Shown here: positions 61,500-64,000 of the stretch, piece by piece
How positions within the stretch are numbered: the first letter of the stretch is position 1
Layout: every line of letters starts with the position of its first letter
Origin: Bacteroidota bacterium
GTDB lineage: Bacteria > Bacteroidota > Bacteroidia > Bacteroidales > Lentimicrobiaceae
Assembly: GCA_023417935.1 (NCBI GenBank)
Contig: JAEZDY010000001.1
Coordinates: forward strand, 62,001 to 126,000
DNA: 64,000 bases
Reading direction: 5' to 3'
Notes under the pieces: generated by a model
Seen by the model: the letters and a program-made list of their open reading frames with translations, nothing else
Told to the model about the DNA's origin: nothing
Databases searched by the model: none
Translations under genes and position numbers: made by a program

Positions 61500-62144
61500 A
61501 TGGCAGTACAGAATCCCGACGGTCCCAGTGGTAACATAGGAGGAATTATATATTATACCCGCAAGGGCAAGAAGTGCATGAGAGCGATGCCTGCTCACTA
61601 TGATGATGCTAAAACACCCGCTCAACTGAAGCACAGGGAAAAAATGAAAAGGGCAGGACGGTTTACCAAGGCTTGCCGGCGATTTCTCGACATCGGCTAT
61701 CAGGATTCCTCAAAGGATAGTCCCTCAAACGAAGCCCGTTCATTTATCATCAAAAGTTGCTTCACTGATATGGATCCGCTGCCGGTACTTGATTATAGCA
61801 GGGTGGTGGTGTCAAGAGGTACCATAGCACCTCCTAAAGATCCGGCGATGAAGGTTGAAGGCTCAATGGCAACAATCACCTGGGATACAACCCGGGTAAA
61901 ACATATATACGCTGCCAATACTGACAAAGTGATGGTATTGATGTTCAGCGATGATTGTGAAACCGGTACCGCACATTATTACAGGCACATTGCCTTTCGG
62001 AGCGATGGACAAGTTACAATTACCGTTCCTATCAGTACCGCCCCCTTGCATACCTGGATGTTCTTCCATGAACCCGATGCTGCTACCAGTGAGAGCAAAA
62101 GAAAGATATCGGATTCGGTGTATTTGGGAGTAGTAGGGGGGTAG
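61500..62144 (+). CDS. DUF6266-like protein
   Basis: 214 residues, no signal peptide. The N terminus (GPSGNIGGIIYYTRKGKKCM, then AMPAHYDDAKTPAQLKHREKM) has the pattern of DUF6266 proteins of Bacteroidota: a Gly-rich start, a short Lys/Tyr strand, a Q/R-rich helix. The second half contains two Ig-like beta segments (GSMATITWDTTRVKH, VTITVPISTAPLHTWMFF). Function unknown; members of this type are often found in accessory regions. Lone gene behind an inverted repeat; signs of operon none. Confidence 0.6.
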   Translation: MAVQNPDGPSGNIGGIIYYTRKGKKCMRAMPAHYDDAKTPAQLKHREKMKRAGRFTKACRRFLDIGYQDSSKDSPSNEARSFIIKSCFTDMDPLPVLDYSRVVVSRGTIAPPKDPAMKVEGSMATITWDTTRVKHIYAANTDKVMVLMFSDDCETGTAHYYRHIAFRSDGQVTITVPISTAPLHTWMFFHEPDAATSESKRKISDSVYLGVVGG

Positions 62145-62179
62145 GGTAAATGGGGTTTTTAGATACACCAGGTCAGCAT

Positions 62180-62380
62180 GATACGGAATACTCAGTCGTT
62201 AGGCATTCCAAGGTCAATGAGATTCCTCACTCCGTTCGGAATGACGGAGGTATAGCTGTTGAAGGGAGAATGGAGAGATGGAAAAAGGCCGGCGCAGCCG
62301 CCCTTTTTTCCATCTCTCCATTCTGTAAACACACGCGAATTAATCGTCATTTCGACGAAGGAGAAATCTCACTAACGGTT
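62180..62380. repeat. Long hairpin and dispersed GTCATTTCGACGAAGG-type repeat
   Basis: AGAATGGAGAGATGGAAAAAG (from 62267) pairs with CTTTTTTCCATCTCTCCATT and CT (to 62324), about 22 base pairs around GGCCGGCGCAGCCGCC. Left of it, GAGATTCCTCACTCCGTTCGG (62219-62239), right of it GTCATTTCGACGAAGGAGAA (62350-62369) ending AATCTCAC: two halves of a repeat known to me from many Bacteroidota genomes. The 62145-62504 gap shows nothing else. Confidence 0.7.
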
Positions 62381-62504
62381 GCCATTCCCTATCAGGTTGT
62401 TCAGTATGAGTACCATTGAGATGTTCAGATTCTCAGGGGAAAGATTTTAAGTTAAACGAACTTTCCTTCAAAAATCAGGTTTAACTTCATAAAATACTCC
62501 CGAT

Positions 62505-63731
62505 ATGAAGCCTAAATACATTGCAGTACTTGCTTCCCTGGCGTTGTTTGCATGCAACAACCATGGGTCATCTTCAGCACAAAATGGTGCAACTAATGGA
62601 CGGCCGGTGGAAACCCGTAAACCTAATACGGATTATAAACCGGCATTTGAAGGGCAAACCAGATCTCCGGGAGTTGAAACCACCACGCCTTATGAGGCTG
62701 TGAAGGTGACTGAATCTTTAGAACAGCCCTGGGGTATTGTACCTATGCCTGACGGCAGGTTGTTGATCACTGAAAAGGAGGGCAGTATGGTTATTGCTGA
62801 TCCTGTGAGTGGTGAGCTAAGTGAACGGATCATCGGAATTCCTGAGGTGGACGATAGAGGACAAGGCGGTTTGTTGGGCTTGACTCTGGCCCCGGATTTT
62901 GCTTCAAGCAGGATGGTCTATTGGGCTTTTTCAGAAAAAGAAGCTGACGGAACACATACCGCCATTGCCAAAGGCAGATTGTCTGATGATGAGAAGAGCA
63001 TTGAGAACGCAAGGGTCATATATCGGGCAACACCAACCTATGACGGCACTTTGCATTATGGCGGACGTGTAATATTTGATAAAAACGGTAACTTGTTTGT
63101 GAGTACAGGTGAACGGTCAGACCTTGAAACCCGTCCACAAGCCCAGGATCTGAATTCTGCACTTGGTAAAATACTTCATATCACTCCTGATGGAGAGCCT
63201 GTTGCCGGAAATCCGTTTGAAGGACAGCCAAATGCCCGTCCTGAAATATACAGTTATGGACATCGTAATACACAGGGATTGGCTTTTCACCCTGAAACGG
63301 GAGATTTATGGAACAACGAATTTGGTCCTAAAGGTGGCGATGAATTAAATTTAATAAAAGCAGGCGCCAATTACGGTTGGCCTGTGATCACTTATGGTAT
63401 TGAATACAGCGGTAGCGAGATAGGGAACCCGCCAATACAGCAAAAGGAGGGGATGGAACAACCGGTTTATTATTGGGATCCTGTGCTTTCGCCGAGTGGT
63501 ATGACATTCTACACAGGTGGTAATATTCCTGAATGGAAGAACAACCTCTTTCTCGCCGGATTGAACAGCAACCATATTGCCCGCATTGTCCTGCAAAATA
63601 ACAAAGTGGTAGGTGAAGAACGACTATTAGCCAATGAAGGACAGCGTTTCAGAGATATAACCCAGGGAAACGACGGTGAATTGTATGCAATTACGGATGA
63701 AGGAAGATTGTATAAAATTGATAAGAAGTAG
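62505..63731 (+). CDS. PQQ-type sugar dehydrogenase lipoprotein (GSDH family)
   Basis: 408 residues. Lipoprotein signal LASLALFACNN, then a low-complexity Asn/Ser/Gly linker. The six-bladed glucose/sorbosone dehydrogenase fold is shown by EQPWGIVPMPDGRLLITEK, GQGGLLGLTLAPDF, HYGGRVIFDKNGNLFVSTGE (His of the active site) and YSYGHRNTQGLAFHPETG with FGPKGGDELNLIKAG. The family oxidises aldose sugars with PQQ as cofactor in the periplasm, passing electrons to a quinone or cytochrome. Whether this one uses PQQ is unproven. It converges on a T9SS gene at the window edge. Confidence 0.88.
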   Translation: MKPKYIAVLASLALFACNNHGSSSAQNGATNGRPVETRKPNTDYKPAFEGQTRSPGVETTTPYEAVKVTESLEQPWGIVPMPDGRLLITEKEGSMVIADPVSGELSERIIGIPEVDDRGQGGLLGLTLAPDFASSRMVYWAFSEKEADGTHTAIAKGRLSDDEKSIENARVIYRATPTYDGTLHYGGRVIFDKNGNLFVSTGERSDLETRPQAQDLNSALGKILHITPDGEPVAGNPFEGQPNARPEIYSYGHRNTQGLAFHPETGDLWNNEFGPKGGDELNLIKAGANYGWPVITYGIEYSGSEIGNPPIQQKEGMEQPVYYWDPVLSPSGMTFYTGGNIPEWKNNLFLAGLNSNHIARIVLQNNKVVGEERLLANEGQRFRDITQGNDGELYAITDEGRLYKIDKK

Positions 63732-63737
63732 GGTATC

Positions 63738-64000
63738 TTACCACACCATCACTTTCACAACATCATCATCAACCTGCAATGTATAAACTCCTGCCGGTAA
63801 GTCTGAAACATCCATTTGGCGGTTAGTAGGGGAGAGATTCATCTGCCGAACCATCTTGCCATGTATGTTGAACAACCTTGCAGTAATCGCGTGTGCGTTA
63901 GTTTTATAGTTGATGTTGAAAGTAGTGGAGGTTGGGTTCGGATATATAGAAATAGCATTTGTTGTAGATGTTGGCAACGGTTTGGATGAAACCCATGTAT
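63738..64000 (-). CDS. T9SS sorting domain of a gene running off the window (partial)
   Basis: The reading frame is open to the right window edge, so this is the last 87 codons of a larger gene. It consists of the sorting domain: AISIYPNPTSTTFNINY, RLFNIHGKMVRQMNLS, DLPAGVYTLQVDDDVVKVMVW. Type A T9SS signal; the secreted passenger is outside the window. Confidence 0.85.
   Translation of the reverse strand, partial: TWVSSKPLPTSTTNAISIYPNPTSTTFNINYKTNAHAITARLFNIHGKMVRQMNLSPTNRQMDVSDLPAGVYTLQVDDDVVKVMVW

Noticed and set aside
62150..62419. 89-codon frame after the DUF6266-like gene
   Set aside because: It runs through the long hairpin and the GTCATTTCGACGAAGG repeat; not a protein.
1..64000. 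tRNA, rRNA, riboswitch or replication origin
   Set aside because: Intergenic regions were read for cloverleaf arms, rRNA segments and DnaA-box clusters; nothing convincing was seen, though a covariance-model search was not possible.

Overview
The window looks like chromosomal DNA of a Bacteroidota bacterium. Evidence: at least nine genes carry a type IX secretion (T9SS) C-terminal sorting domain with a YPNP-type motif; DUF2723, DUF4919, DUF6266-like, DUF1670 and DUF4143 families are present; upstream regions match the Bacteroidota promoter (TTTG, about 19 bases, TAnnTTTG); base composition is AT-rich. No rRNA, tRNA or CRISPR array was recognised.

Layout. 0-26 kb is a dense, ordinary core: groS-groL with a terminator; a periplasmic 5'-nucleotidase; a four-gene mevalonate operon (HMG-CoA reductase, GYDIA-type GHMP kinase, diphosphomevalonate decarboxylase, mevalonate kinase); adenine deaminase; an ArsR-type regulator; an Ig-like lipoprotein; an M1 aminopeptidase; a polysaccharide deacetylase/DUF2723 pair; phosphoglycerate mutase with a metallophosphatase; DUF4919, DUF3052-like and DEDDh exonuclease genes; and a PIF1/RecD-like helicase.

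26-36 kb and 46-56 kb are accessory and visibly rearranged. Paralogous T9SS-secreted proteins, caspase-like (C13) peptidases and AAA/DUF4143 ATPases alternate with dispersed palindromic repeats. Several genes are chimeras or truncations with breakpoints that can be placed to within a few bases (about 28,782; 34,441; 46,266; 46,357; 51,452; 51,842; 51,970). Several of the secreted-protein genes share near-identical promoters, and one group shares near-identical 3' ends.

The most striking system is at 36.3-46.1 kb: a five-helix membrane protein with two His pairs (diheme b-type cytochrome), a membrane-anchored Fe-S/FAD/NAD(P) oxidoreductase, a 19-heme c-type cytochrome, a 31-heme c-type cytochrome made of repeated nine-heme modules, and an outer-membrane beta-barrel. 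Together they can form an electron path from cytoplasmic NAD(P)H through inner membrane, periplasm and outer membrane. The first gene is separated from the rest by a 1.8-kb segment holding two opposite-strand DUF1670 regulator-like genes, bounded by perfect 26-bp inverted repeats. These are copies of a dispersed repeat, so this is either a cassette insertion or a repeat-mediated rearrangement.

56-64 kb holds catalase-peroxidase KatG, another T9SS protein, a DUF6266-like gene behind a perfect inverted repeat, a PQQ-type sugar dehydrogenase lipoprotein, and the 3' end of a T9SS gene running off the window. Functional names are from reading motifs; no database search was run.
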